The notes beneath the pieces are model-generated. The model saw only the letters and a program-made list of their open reading frames with translations, was not told the origin of the DNA and did no database searches. Shown here in pieces: positions 22,030-34,489 of a stretch of 64,000 nt of DNA. Origin of the DNA: Pyrus communis. Its lineage: Eukaryota; Streptophyta; Magnoliopsida; Rosales; Rosaceae. The position numbers were made by a program, and so were the translations under genes. Each line of letters begins with the position of its first letter. Within the stretch, counting starts at the first letter, position 1. Location: the NCBI RefSeq assembly GCF_963583255.1, contig NC_084817.1, positions 4,937,043 to 5,001,042 on the forward strand, written 5' to 3'.

Positions 22030-23860
22030 AGAATTAGCTTTGCTGCATAGTTAGTTGTCTTGTTAACATGTTTGTTATTTCTGTGTGTAATGGTTTTGGG
22101 TTTTAACCAAGACAATCTTCTGCCCATTATAAATTAAATTTCGAATAATTTAAAATAATTTTTTGCTTGATTTTTAGTTTTCATAAGCTGGTGTACCCGC
22201 CCGTTCTTGCGGTGTTTGAAATATTGTTGAAGATAAAACGATCAAACGTTAACATCCGTGTGACTGATTAAAAAAATCAGTCATTTGTACAATTGAGATT
22301 TGACTTTGAGAAAAGATCCGTTTGACCAATCTTTTTTTAGGTCCAAGTACCATCCGTGTGATCTAAGTAGTGTTGGTTCTTGGTACAACTATTTGGGAAT
22401 ATAGAAACATTTTGTAAAACAAAGAAGGCGTTCAGCAAATACATAAAATTGAGTGAAATCGGAAGTTGAACACGAAGGAAAACATATGAAGAAAAACCCC
22501 TAATTAGCAGTGAAATTATTGAAAGCTAAAGGACAAACCAAAATCTTCACCTTAACTTTGCTTTCTCCCATTAGAATTTTCTTTGCTTTCTCGCATAACA
22601 TTCACAATAGTAACACCGCCCGACAGTGTTATGATCACAAAATGATAAACAACATACTAAACGGAAGTGATGGTTTGAATCTGGAATCAATGCATACCTG
22701 TAAAGCTGATTTAAAATTGGTTATGCTTTTCCCATGCTCGTAACATTTATCATTTGCAATCGGTAAAATTTTCCTGATAAAGGGAAGGCAAGGAGAGTAA
22801 GTTATAAGCAAAGTTGACAGACAAAACAGTTCGATGCACAGAGAGAGAGAGAGAGAGAGAGAGAACTTACATCAGCTGTGCTCTCAAATACGTATGGTAA
22901 TCTGCATACGAAGAAGCAGTTCTAAATCATCCATTCAGGCCATTAAAACAGTTATAACATCATCTGCACCGGTGAAGCAAATTCTATGGAACGAAACTTC
23001 AAATGAAATGCATATAGATTACCTTAAATTCTGATCCTATGATTTTGCATTTGACTCCAACCAACATGCATGCTTAGAGGATATATACCATCAAGTATAA
23101 CAGTCGGTAGACGCTCATACCACCACCAGCACATACAAACACAAAAATGCAAACAGAATTTTGATGAGGGTCGGTAATTCTGAAATATCACCTGTGTTTC
23201 GTTCTCAGCAACATTGTCTTGTGAGGAATAGCAACTTTTATGGTTCCGCCCAAGAATTTTGTTCATACTGATCCAAGCGGGAAAACAGTCAAACATTTTA
23301 AAGTTATAAATTAGAGGTAATAGATAAATAAAGATAGAGAAATCTGAGTGCGAGATGATAGATGAAATCAGATTGGATTTTACCATGCGTACATACATAC
23401 AAAGAAGTTTTGAAAACCGAAAACAAACCAACAGAACTGCAAATGGCTGATCTAATCAATTTCAGATGTCACAAGAATCCACGGATCACTGCAAAACCAA
23501 CCCAATAATACAATAACAAAACAAACACAGATCAACAATCCCAAAACTCAAATTCTGACGCAATCAAATTAATCCCCTGCCTAGCCTACTAATTTCTCCA
23601 AAATTAAAACCCTAAATGAAAAATTAATGCCCATATCCCCAATTTGTAAATCCCTAATTCAAAAGCCCGATGTAACTCCCTAATTCTTTTATAAATAAGA
23701 AATTGCTTACCTTAATGGCTTGAACGCCGGAGATAGAGCAGAGAGGATTGTGTTCGACGGCATAGCACGGTACGGTGCGCCGCGGTTCGTATGGAAACAG
23801 CTCGTCGGAATTCGAAGACCCAGACCCTAGCAGCTTAACACTTGAAATTCATTTGTTGGT
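22030..23860. other. 3' flank of NLR1 (unit B) with minus-strand exon-like blocks
   Basis: Colinear with 188-2200. The GA microsatellite is longer here (22840-22863). The minus-strand exon-like blocks seen in unit A recur at 22860-23860, with the same GTAAGT and GTAAGC donors on the minus strand. No protein family is recognised. Confidence 0.4.
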
Positions 23861-24411
23861 TTCAAACTTCGATTGTGTGGGAATTCTCTTCGTTGATAAG
23901 AGGGTTTGAGGTTTTATGCGATTTCTTTGTTTGAGGTTTACAATTTTTTTTGCGAATTGTGAGCGACAGAGATGAATTTCACCTATTTTTTTGTGAAAGG
24001 TGAGTGAAAAAGGAAAAGAACTCAAAAGATAAAAAGAAAGAAAGAAAGAAAGAGAGAGAGAGGAAGAGAAAAAGAAAGCGTGATCAAGAGGGGGCCGGTT
24101 GTAGAAAATAACGAGAATGGAAGGTTTAACCGTTTAAGAAAGGGACTAGGATTCTCTCCTTCTTTATTTTATTCCCTTTCATATCCTCCTTTTACATTCC
24201 CTTATTCCCTTTCATATCCTTCTTTTACATTATCTTATTTTATATTTCTCATATTATAAAAAATTAATATAAAATATTGCTGTGACTTAACAGTGACCGT
24301 TCAAATAAAAGGAGAAGGAAGGGGAGAGAATAAATAAATAAAAGATGAGTGTGATGGAAGAATAGAGTGGTTGGAACTTGGATCAACACGAAGGACATCA
24401 AAGGAGTCTGA
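23861..24411. other. simple-repeat-rich spacer
   Basis: Contains A/G-rich runs at about 24020-24075 (AAAG and GA repeats), two direct copies of 'attccctttcatatcct' at about 24172-24218, and the dispersed block seen after CSA fragments. No gene seen. Confidence 0.55.
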
Positions 24412-25110
24412 TGGTGTACGTACTAAAATTAGAGAAAAATGAGTGAATTTGGAAAGATGAGGTTGGAGGGATCCTTTAGGATTTTACAATATATAGGCAC
24501 AAACACCTTATTCTATAAGGACAGTAATTGCAAAATACAAGGACACTAAATCCTAAAGATTACATATTCTCATCATACTTAAAATCAACACTCTCCTTCA
24601 TTAAGAATAAAATCAACACTCTCCTTCAAGTTAGTGCATAAATATCATACATGCCTAACTTGATGATTAAGTCTTGAAAAACCTTACTAGATACTGCATG
24701 AGTAAGAATCTTTCATGAACTCACAAACGGTATAGAGACAATTTTCTTTTCAAGATTTTCCTTGACAAAGTGTCGATCAATCTCTACATGCAGATTTATT
24801 GTCACAATATAACTACATAGTCTCCTTTAGTTCAAAACCAAGACATCTCAAAAGTTTACGTAACTAAAGAAGTTCACATATTATGTGTACCATACCTCTA
24901 TACTTAGCTTCCGCAGACGACCTTGACACCACTTTCTGCTTCTTACTATGCCACGTAACCAAATTACCTCCAACAAACGTAAAATACCTAGATGTAGACC
25001 GTCTATCAGTAACATTGCTAGCCCGATCTGCATCTGTAAACCCCACAACTTTTAGATGCCCATGTTTTTCCATAAAGTATTCCTTTATCGGGTGCAGACT
25101 TCAGATTTGC
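24412..25110 (-). mobile_element. Ty1/Copia remnant: LTR plus RNase H
   Basis: On the minus strand there is an LTR at 24412-24590 (TGTTGATTTT... to ...GTACACCA), next to a polypurine tract AAGGAGAG (near 24591-24598 and again near 24621-24628). RNase H code follows, including Asp-Ala-Asp and Gly-Gly-Asn-Leu-Val-Thr-Trp-His-Ser-Lys-Lys-Gln (about 24950-25040). The 5' part of the element is gone. It is a relic of the same family as 2700-3075 and 4140-4860. Confidence 0.7.
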
Positions 25111-25912
25111 CAACATTGGGAACAAAAAGTATACCTATAATAAGACCATGTTTTTCCATAAAGTATACCTATAATAAGACCATCTCCAAACATTGGGAAC
25201 AAAAATTTAGGTTTTGACTAAAAAAAAAAAAATTTGTTCCAACCATTATGGGTTAAATTTTTAACCAAAGATTATTAAGAAATGAATTTAAGTTGAATTA
25301 TGTCCATTAAGTAACTTTTAAAAAAAATAAAAATTATGTAAGTTATTCTAATTTAATTTCATAAACATTTTAATTTAAAAATATTAGATTCCGATATATA
25401 ATGAAAAAACACTAAACTAATTATTTTCTGAAACAAAGCATTGTATTTTGATTTAATTTTAGGCCGTTAGATTTTTTATTTTATTTTATATAGAGTTAAA
25501 TATATCATATTCAACTTCATCCATTATATTAAATGTATTTATAAATTTATAAATTTAAAATTAATAATTAATAATTTTAAATTAAGACAGTTGGATTAAC
25601 CAACAGTCCAGATCAATGTCGTCCTATCAAAAGACCTATCAAAATAATGCAATTGGGATTGTACATGAGTGACCGACAACTCATCAGGCAGGACCCCACT
25701 CCCCTCAGCCTGTCCCCTTTCCTTTACATTTTGGCGAGTTTCCTCCCTTTCAGCGCGTCAATCATGCGCCAATCCGACTCATCATTGCAATCCACTAATT
25801 CCTCTCTTCCACGCCTCATTTACTCTCTCAGCACAATAACTTCTTAGCAAAATCTTTTTGAAAAGAAGTCACCATATTCCTATCTTGGTAAATCAAAACG
25901 CATACAGGCAAA
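25111..25912. other. AT-rich spacer with a diverged leader-upstream block
   Basis: A 27-base segment with 'acctataataagaccat' is repeated at 25130 and 25167. The stretch 25640-25850 is a diverged copy of 13990-14270, the DNA just before the NLR1 leader. No gene seen. Confidence 0.5.
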
Positions 25913-26118
25913 ACCTTTTGGATTCTCGCTTGATCCTTTTTACGAGGATTTTAAAGATTTTTTAATTATAATTGTTTATCGTACATTGTATGATCAGTTT
26001 TTGTCAGATATTGTTTATATTTAATTTTAAATATAAAAAATTACAAAAATTTATAACCGCACAATGTACGATGAACGGATGTGATTTGAGAATCTCCGGA
26101 ATCCTCACTTAGGAAAAC
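25913..26118. mobile_element. diverged Mutator-like MITE
   Basis: Inverted arms share 'gtttatcgtacattgt' (25975-25990) and 'acaatgtacgatgaac' (26061-26076) with the unit C element at 55948-56170. The outer ends are too diverged to fix the boundaries exactly, and no clean target duplication is visible. Confidence 0.5.
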
Positions 26119-26388
26119 GGAGTTGTCCAATCTCTACATTAATAAATTAATGTCAAAGACTTCAATCAAAACCAAAAAGTCAATAAGATCTCTACGTTAA
26201 TAAATTAGGTTTACTTTCTATAAAAAATAGTTGCTTGCCGACACTGCCACTATAGATTCACCACTCAAACTTGTTATTCCTTTCGTCCGAGGAGAGTAAA
26301 CAGCAGCATCAAGGCAAATCTTTTTGGTAATATGAGGAAAGAATCTTGCATTGTAGAAAGCAAGCGGGTAAACATAGGTCTCCACTGT

Positions 26389-26397
26389 CTATATAAA
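26389..26397 (+). promoter_or_regulatory. candidate TATA box upstream of NLR2 leader
   Basis: 'tctatataaa' lies in a stretch found only in unit B (26119-26470), followed by CA-rich DNA that looks like a plant 5' UTR and a possible donor at 26481. The other units have the CT-rich tract instead, so NLR2 may have had a different promoter from NLR1. Prediction from sequence only. Confidence 0.3.
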
Positions 26398-26594
26398 CTA
26401 GCAAAGAAGAACAGCAATTGCACAACCATTCTGCATCAATTTCCTCTCCATATATTAGACTTTTTTTTTTTTTAAATAAGGTACATATTTAGCCTGCTTT
26501 CATTTGTATTAGATAGAAATAATTGTTTTGATAAGTGTGAAATATATTGTCTGCATGCTTAATAACAAATTATTTGCTCTTTTTTTGCTGCCAG

Positions 26595-28361
26595 CTATTC
26601 TCAACTCCATTGGTAGTGACACAGAACAATAATTTACGATGTGCTTCAAATGTATGCAAATTCCGGAACACTGAAGCAAATTATTCTCTCCATAGTGCTC
26701 AAGTCGATGACAGTTGGCATGCTAATGCTATTTTCCAATAAAACATTATTTAAACTATTTTTTTTACCATAAGCAAGGTGATTACTAGAGTTCTTTATAC
26801 TTCAGTATAGCAGGACATATGTTAATCTGGGAATTTCACATTTTCTCCTTCTTTCTATTTTTTTTGTAATTTCCTATGCCATTTGAAACTCAAGTATATA
26901 ATTATAAAAATTGAAGATATTTCTAATATAAAAAAAAAAAATTTATCATTCCTTTCATTAGATATGCTTTTCAGCATTACTACAGTTTTCAGTTTTTTTT
27001 TTTTTTTTTGGGAATTCATGGATAATTAGCTTTACTATATTTGGTGGTGCATTTAGTAACTTATTTGATTTTAGTTTTCCTAGCCAAGTGAATATGTAAT
27101 TTACTGCATTCTCTGCCTTTAAAAAAAAAATTGTTTACTTACGAAGTAATAATGAATAAAAATCTGAGAACAGAAATTTAGAAAAGAACAAGTGCAAATA
27201 TACAACCATATTATTAATTGTATGTAAAAATTGATTAAAAATACTATGAATGTATCAATACATTATATGAGTCACCAATTTTTACCAAATCAACAACTTA
27301 CAACTAAGAATGTGAGTGAATTTTGGTACAAGTGTTGTTTTATAACAACTGTATGTAAGCCTATTCTACTCGAGTTTATAACATGAAAAGCACACATATG
27401 TGGAGTTTGTTTTGTTTAAATTTGGGAGTTTTGTGATTTTGAGATTTATAAATATCAAAATTTTAATCTTTTTTTGGGTGAATTTTTTTAATTCACATTA
27501 TCTTATACATTCTGATGAGGGACTGAATTGAAATTATGATTTGCTTTTTTCATTGTATATAGGCAGAAGTTGGTTCAAGCTTGAATTTATAGTTATATCT
27601 TTTCAAATTCCATGTTTGTGGATAATAACGATGCCTCATACAACGTTCACCATCTAGCTAAGAATATTGGTAGTGAAGTCCTGCTGGAAAAGAACGTCCT
27701 CTCCAATTGGTGCAAAACCAGACTCCAATCCACACAACAACAACAAACTAGGTAAGCATACTCTATCCTTTTTTTCTCTGTAGTATGATTCTATTGTCAT
27801 ATAAATTTGCTTCGTGTGTTTCAATATTTTTCTTTCCTTGCCTAGGATGCTTCCTTAACAATCAACACATACTGGACAAAAGCTTTTAGCGTTGAAGCAA
27901 AAAATTTTTTGCGTGGTTTGGCATACTCCTTGTATCTTCGAAACACAATCTCTCTTACAATTTTTAATCTCCTGGCAACGCACGGGCATAACTTTCTAGT
28001 CCATCCTATTTGGTGACCTGCATCTTTTTTTAGTTGACCTTAGTGAAGTACACAATTTTACATGCGGTTTAGGGCCCATTTGATAATCATTTCATTTAGC
28101 TTTAGGGTACACATGTTGTCAAATTAGAAGAAAAATATAAAACTTAGTGCTTTTAGATTTCTTAGTTGTTTTTGCTTTTAGTTAGCAAATTGCAATTGTA
28201 TCCAAAAGAACTTTGCAAGAAAAAAAGAAATTATTACGTACTCTCCCTTCTTACTTTATTAGCTTATTCTCAATTTACAGAACGACCGATTTGAAATGGT
28301 GCTCCAAGGAACGTCTATATTGAAGAGCAACTCACTTCATCCATAACCAACAGAGCTAAGG
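26595..28361 (+). other. NLR2 leader, candidate exons 2 to 4
   Basis: Exon-like blocks at 26595-26777, 27563-27751 and 28281-28361 match the NLR1 leader blocks, with conserved acceptors (tgctgccag, tgtatatag, caatttacag) and donors (GTGATT, GTAAGC, GTACGT). The DNA between is AT-rich intron-like sequence colinear with 15433-16919. No coding potential. Confidence 0.35.
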
Positions 28362-28844
28362 GTACGTTCTTTAATTATAACCATATTTGATTTGAGTTGG
28401 AATCTTGGATCTCATTTATGGCATTTGGTTTGCTTCTAAATCTGGTGCCATGCAAGCTTGTACCTTTCAGTCTGTGTATTGATTATTTATCATGTTTATG
28501 TTAAATCTGCCATAGTTTAGTGTACATACGTGATGCAATCTTGAAAAAGAATGAAGAACAAATCAGAGAATTTTAGAGATCAAATGCTTGTGCTAATAGT
28601 AGCAGCTCAGCATCCTTCATACATTCTTATCTCTTATCCTTCACTACCAAACAAAGACAATTACTCTGAGCCCGTCAATCTAAAAAACTAATTTGGTGCA
28701 TACACTTGTCTAATGAAACCAAGTCCACACCTAGTTCACTAAGAACAAAGTAACACTAGCCTTATGGAATTCAAGCAAAACAAACACAAACAAATTTCTT
28801 GTGTTCCAAGTTGTAGGATCAAAACCAAATCTCATTTAGGTCCA
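28362..28844 (+). other. start of NLR2 last leader intron
   Basis: Colinear with NLR1 from 17001 to 17876, apart from a missing 380 bases. No gene seen. The intron is then interrupted by Copia-derived DNA. Confidence 0.4.
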
Positions 28845-30800
28845 ACATTCCCTTCAATATGGATTATGCTTTGACTCCAAGCAGTCCTCTCAGATAAACA
28901 AATTTGTGTTTAGGCAGAGTTTTGCTGAAAATATATGCAATCTGATCTTCAGACTTGCAGTACAACAACTCAATTGTGTTTTCCAGCAATGCCTCTACGA
29001 TGAAATGAAATTTTCTTTAATGTGTTTATTCTTCTGATGGAACGCATGGTTTTTAGTCTTGGTCTTTGTTATACTATGCATAAATCTTGATAGTAGGTTT
29101 GCTACAAACACGATATCAAGTCTTGTTGTTGTTGTTGTCAAATATAGTAGACTGCCAACAATTTTGTTGTACAAATTCTCATCGGCAGCTTCAGTTCCAT
29201 CATTTTTACACTTTTTGATTTGTAATCAATGGGGTAGCAACAGACTTGCATCATTTTTGTCCAAATTTCTCAAGTAAGGTATGTGCATATTTTTGCTGAT
29301 GTATGGAAATACCACTGGATTCTAGAATCACTCCAATTCCCAGAAAGTGATGAAGAAATCCCAAATTAGTCATTTCATAATGCTTCGTCATATCCTCCAT
29401 GAGTTTAGAAATCATAGCTTCATTGCTTCCAGTGAACACCGCATCATCAACATAGATAAACACAATTAGCTTTTTGAGCCTTTTCCCGTCTTTATATAAA
29501 TTGCTACCTCACTTGAACTTTTGCTGAAACCTCTCTTGCGGAAATAGTGGTCAATTTCACTGTACCAAGACCTTGGTGCTTACTTCAGTCCATATAGTGC
29601 CTGCCTTAATTTGAACACCTTCTCATCTTTATTTGGAACCACAAAACCTTATTCAAGTATGCTATTGACAACAAAGATGAATACAATTTCCAACCTTTAT
29701 GTGTGGCCAAAGCAATTAAAGTCCTAATAGTGTCCAACCTTGCCATTAGAGCAAAGGTTTCATTGAAATTCACACTAGGTTGTTGGAAATAACACTTAGC
29801 AACTAGTCTTACCTTGTTCTTTTGTACGAAGCCATCTAGATTCAATTTGGTCTTATAGACGCATTTCACACCTATCACTAGTTTGTCCCTTGGTCTATTC
29901 ACAAGTTCCCAAGTTGAGTTTTTCTCAATCATACAATTCCATCACTCATTGCCTTCTGCCAAGATTGGTCATTCTCAGCTTCTTCAAAGCTTTCAGGTTC
30001 CATTATATGATAGTTGCAAGTTGCATAAATCTCACTCAACCTCCTCATTCTTAATGAAGTTGATCCTAAGGGAGAGTCTTGCACTTCTAGGTCCTCTGGT
30101 GTTGAACTTAAATGTTGGAGAGACTAAATTTCAAACACAATTTCACTCTCAGTTTTTATTTCACATTCCACTTCATCAAGTCTAAGTGGTACTAAGATGG
30201 TATCTTCAATCTTTTTATCCCAATTCCTAACAGCTTCTTTATTAAATATGACATCCCTCAAAATAATGACCTTGTAAGTTTCAAGATTGAAAAATCTATA
30301 CCCTTTCTCTTAACTCCTATATCCCACATAGATGCATTTGGTGTTGTTGTCCTCAAGTTTGTGTCTCAATTGTTTTGGCATCTCTGCATAACAAATAGAA
30401 CACCCTTGGATGCTTCACATCAAGTTTCCTGCCACTAAATCCTTCAAAAGGATTCATTTTATCAAGTGTCTTTATTGGACATATGTTGAGAAGTTAGACT
30501 GCAGTTTTAACTGCCTCACTCCAAAATGAATGTGGCATCTTCTTTTCAAGCAACATGGATTTTGCCGTTTCAATTGCCGTCTAATTTTTCCTTTCTGTAG
30601 TACCATTCTGCTATGATGTGTAAGCAACAGTTAGTTGTTTATGTAGTCCCATATCCTCACATAACTCCTTGAACTCGATTTAAGTATATTCCCCACCTCT
30701 ACCACTTTTAAGCTTTTTTATTTTTAGTCCACGTTGTAGTTCAACCATTGCTTTGAACTTTTTTTTGACAAAAACACTACTCTTATCGCATAATTTTACC
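28845..30800 (-). mobile_element. decayed Ty1/Copia polyprotein fragment
   Basis: Minus-strand translation gives, from high to low coordinates, the end of integrase (Gly-Gly-Glu-Tyr near 30690, then Gln-Asn-Gly and Glu-Arg-Lys near 30590-30610), and reverse transcriptase (Trp-Glu-Leu-Val near 29900; Tyr-Val-Asp-Asp at about 29450-29461, the catalytic motif). RNase H traces follow down to 28850. Many stops and frameshifts are present and no LTRs remain. It lies in the presumed last leader intron of NLR2 and replaces about 530 bases found in NLR1. It belongs to a different Copia family from the young element at 37725. Confidence 0.75.
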
Positions 30801-31118
30801 ATCATTTGTATCATCTCTCTAATAGAGATGAGAACTAAATGTGTTAGTGGGCCCCACTTTATTAAAACGTAATTAATATTCGAAAATTACAATTAAATGC
30901 CAAGAAACTAGTTAGTTTCTAACCTTAGACAAGATTTTATTCAAAAAGTAATCTATTTCAAGAAGTGGAATAGAATTTTGCCCTTTTCATAATACACTTT
31001 GAAATGTACTGTGTTTATTTATAAGTTGTTGAACGATCATAACTCATAAGTCAATTAGAAAAGTAAAGTATTTCTTCAGCTCCTTTTTTTCTAATTTAAT
31101 TTGTATTCATCAGCAGGC
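30801..31118 (+). other. NLR2 proximal upstream region
   Basis: From about 30866 it matches 18405-18653 upstream of NLR1, including the acceptor 'ttcatcagcag' four bases before the ATG at 31119. A TTTATAAG word at 31015-31024 could be a TATA box if there were a proximal promoter. Confidence 0.4.
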
Positions 31119-34100
31119 ATGGAGATTGTTATTCAAATTGTCGGAAAAGTTGCCGACTATGCAGTTGAACCAGCTATACGCCAAGTGGGTTACCTAGCTC
31201 ACTGCAAAAGAAATCTTGAGAATCTAAAAAATCAAGTGAACGAATTACATGCCGCTAGAGAGCGGCTAGCGCTCGAGATAGTTGGAGCTGAAAACAAAGG
31301 TGAAAAAATCCAAACTGACGTCCAGAAGTGGCTGAAAGACGTGGATGATATCACCGAGAAGGCGAATGAATTATGGAAGCCTGATACGCAAGCAAGGATG
31401 AGCTGTCTCCGTGGGTTTTGTCCAAACCCAGTGCACCGTTACAAGCTAGGCAGGAGATCAACAAAGCTGGAGCAGGCGGTTGTTGAACTCGAGAGAAAAT
31501 GAAATTTTACTAGCATTTCGTACGAAGTTTATCCACAAGAGGTATCCATGGTTTCTGACAAACATTATGAGGCATTTGATTCGAGGACTTCAACTGTAAA
31601 GAAAATCATGGATGAACTGAGAACTCCTAATACGGACCTGATCTTGGTGTATGGTATTGGAGGCGTGGGGAAGACCACACTGGTTGAAGAAGTCCATAGG
31701 CAAGCGGTAAAAGAAAAGTTATTTGCTGATGCGGTTATGGTTAGAAGTGGGCAAAATCCGGACCTTGAAGGAATTCAAAAAGAAATTGCCACAAAGTTGG
31801 GTATGAAAGTTAAAGAAAGCGAAACTATGTCAGTAAGAGCACCTCGTCTATGTGACAGGGTAAAAGACAAGAAAGTTCTTGTAATTTTAGACAACATTTG
31901 GGAAAGCATTGACTTGGAGGCGGTAGGACTTCCTTGTCTGCCGAATTGTAGAATACTTTTGACATCCAGAACTCGAAAACTGCTATCCTCAGACAAGCGG
32001 TTGCAAAAAGACTATGAGCTTCGAGTTCTAAACGAGGAAGAAGCTTGGCGTTTATTTGAGACGAAAGCAGGTGATGTTGTTAACAAGCCCGACATACGAA
32101 CTGTGGCAACCGATGTAGCCAAAAAATGCGGAGGTTTGCCACTTTTGGTTGTCACAGTCGCAAGCTCTTTACGAAATAGAAGTACTTTACCAGTATGGAA
32201 GAATGCCTTCAGTCGCCTAAAAGTGTTTGACAACGAAGACCCAGCCGAACAAGAAGCATACTCGGCTTTTGAGTGGAGCTACAATCAATTGGATGATCAA
32301 AAGCTGAAGCCACTATTCTTGATCTGTGGAATTATCGTAAATCGATTGGGATACGCTGATCTGACAGACTTGTTGAAATATACAATTGGTTTGGGTTTGT
32401 TTAAGAACTTCGATTCAGTGGAGGACGCACGAGATGCATTGCACGCGTGGATTGAAGAGCTTAAAGATTCTGGTCTGTTACTCGACACCGAGAACAATAC
32501 ATCAATCACAATGCATGATTTGTTACGTGATGTTGCCATCTCGATTGCATCCAAAGGCCACCGTGCCTTACTAAGAGCAGAAGGAGATGTCTTGAAGGAA
32601 TGGCCAAACAATAAGGATTTTTCTGAAAATTGCACAAGGATCTCTTTGTCTTGCAAAAACATCCCTAGGCTTCCTGAAGTTTTGAAATGCCAACAACTGG
32701 AGTATTTTTTTTTGCACTTTAATGGTGACTTGCTTGAAATCCCAGGTAACTTCTTTAAGGAGATGGAAAGAGCTTAAAGTTATGGATTTAACAACGGCGC
32801 GTATTTCGTCGCTGCCTCCATCTCTTCTGCTCCTAGAAAATCTTCGTACATTGTGTTTGGATGGTTGCGTGTTGGGAGACATAACTCTAGTCGGACAGTT
32901 ATTGCAACTAGAAATTCTCAGCTTTATACAATCTAAGTTTGAAGAGTTGCCTGAAGAAATAGGGAAATTGACTCGTCTTCGACTGCTGGATTTAAGCTGG
33001 TGCCTTCAACTCAAAGTGATTTCACCTAATGTTATATCACGTTTGACAAGTCTAGAAGACTTGAGAATGAAAGACAGCTTCAACGGATGGGTGCCCGAAG
33101 GAGTAACCGGAGAAAGAAGTAATGCTAGCCTTTCAGAACTGAAGGACTTGCCTCGTTTAGCTGCATTAAGCATACATGTTCCAGATGCTGGCAGTATTCC
33201 GACGGACTTGTTCACTGACAAGTTAAAAAGATACCAAATATTAATCGGTGCTTCGTGGGAATGGTACGATGTGGATGAAACCCTCAACACATTGAAGCTC
33301 CCAACTGGCTGTGAATTGGACCATGGTCTAGAAATGTTGTTGAAGAGATCATGTCAAGATTTGTATTTGGATGGGTCGGAGGGAGCTGATAATGTTGTGT
33401 ACCACTCAGGTAGTGAAGATTTTCAACAACTCAAGCATCTCCATGTCCAAAACAATGCCCAATATACACATATCATTACTGAGGAGGTATGCCACTAGTG
33501 TCATTCTTTCCCATTTATGCCATTAGTACTTGTTTTTTTATTTTTATTCGAGCGATATAATTTACAAAGAAAAATGATACAACCACCATAGAACTCCTAG
33601 ATTTTTTCTGGCTAAATTTACATATATTTGATCATTTGAAGTGATTCGTTTTATCTAGTGCGTATTAAGAAATATTTGTTGGTATAATTTTTTTTATCTA
33701 AAGACACCATTTGACTAGATAATAACAATTAACGTGAATTCTCTTCTCTTAAAAATGGAATGTACAAATACTGCAGGTTGTGTCGCGAAACTTAAAAAGA
33801 TTGGTGGTGCATGATTGTAATAGTTTAACTTTTGTGTTATCGTCTTCCATGGCTAGAAATCGTGCATCAATGGAAGAGATAGTGTCAACAAAAGAATATG
33901 GTGGTTCTGCATTGAAGGATATAGGGTCATCCGCTATCACCTTCCAGAATTTAACGACTTTGGTTGTAGTTGGTTGTTGCAACTTGAAATATTTAGCAAC
34001 ATATACGATAGCCAAAACTTTAAAGCGGCTAAGAAGAATGACTGTTGGGAGTTGTGAAAGAATGACAGAAATAGGGGCAACGACATCAGATGGAGATGAA

Positions 34101-34328
34101 GCAGGAAATGATGGTGAGATTTCTTTTTGCCAGTTGCAACGTTTGAACCTTGTATCTCTACCAAGTCTGCAAGATTTCTTCTCTGGAAATTGCATTGTCA
34201 AATTTCCATCCTTGAAAAGTGCAAATATATACGAATGCCCTAAGTTGAAGATTAACAGCTTTGAGTGGAAGAGCTCCCCAGAACTACAAGGAGTGCAGAT
34301 AACAGAAGATAATTTGAGGTGGTGGTGA
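31119..34328 (+). pseudogene. NLR2, broken CC-NBS-LRR receptor copy
   Basis: Tandem copy of NLR1 with the same structure: exon 1 31119-33486, intron 33487-33776 (GTATGC...CTGCAG), exon 2 33777-34328. Two lesions are visible. The first is an in-frame TGA at 31500-31502, after codon 127, between the N-terminal and NB-ARC domains. The second is a single extra G near 32765-32767 in the first LRRs, which gives a stop at 32775-32777. There is also a harmless six-base in-frame deletion near 33295. The P-loop, kinase-2, GLPL and Met-His-Asp motifs are all still intact, so decay is recent. Short products could still arise: the N-terminal 127 residues, or an NB-ARC protein from an internal ATG (31548). 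Whether either is made is unknown. Confidence 0.88.
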
Positions 34329-34489
34329 GGATGAAGATGATGACTGTTGATGCAGATGATGGTGTTGGTGAGGGTGACGATGTTAATGATGACGGAAGCT
34401 ATGATGATTCTAACAAAGAGAGCGAAGGTGATGCAGATGTTGCTGATGGATCGTGGTGGTCGTGGCAAAACTACATTCAATACATATAA
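34329..34489 (+). other. out-of-frame acidic reading frame after NLR2
   Basis: Same as after NLR1: an open acidic frame from ATG 34330 to the TAA at 34487-34489, in a different register from the LRR exon. It is nearly identical to the NLR1 copy. Confidence 0.45.
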
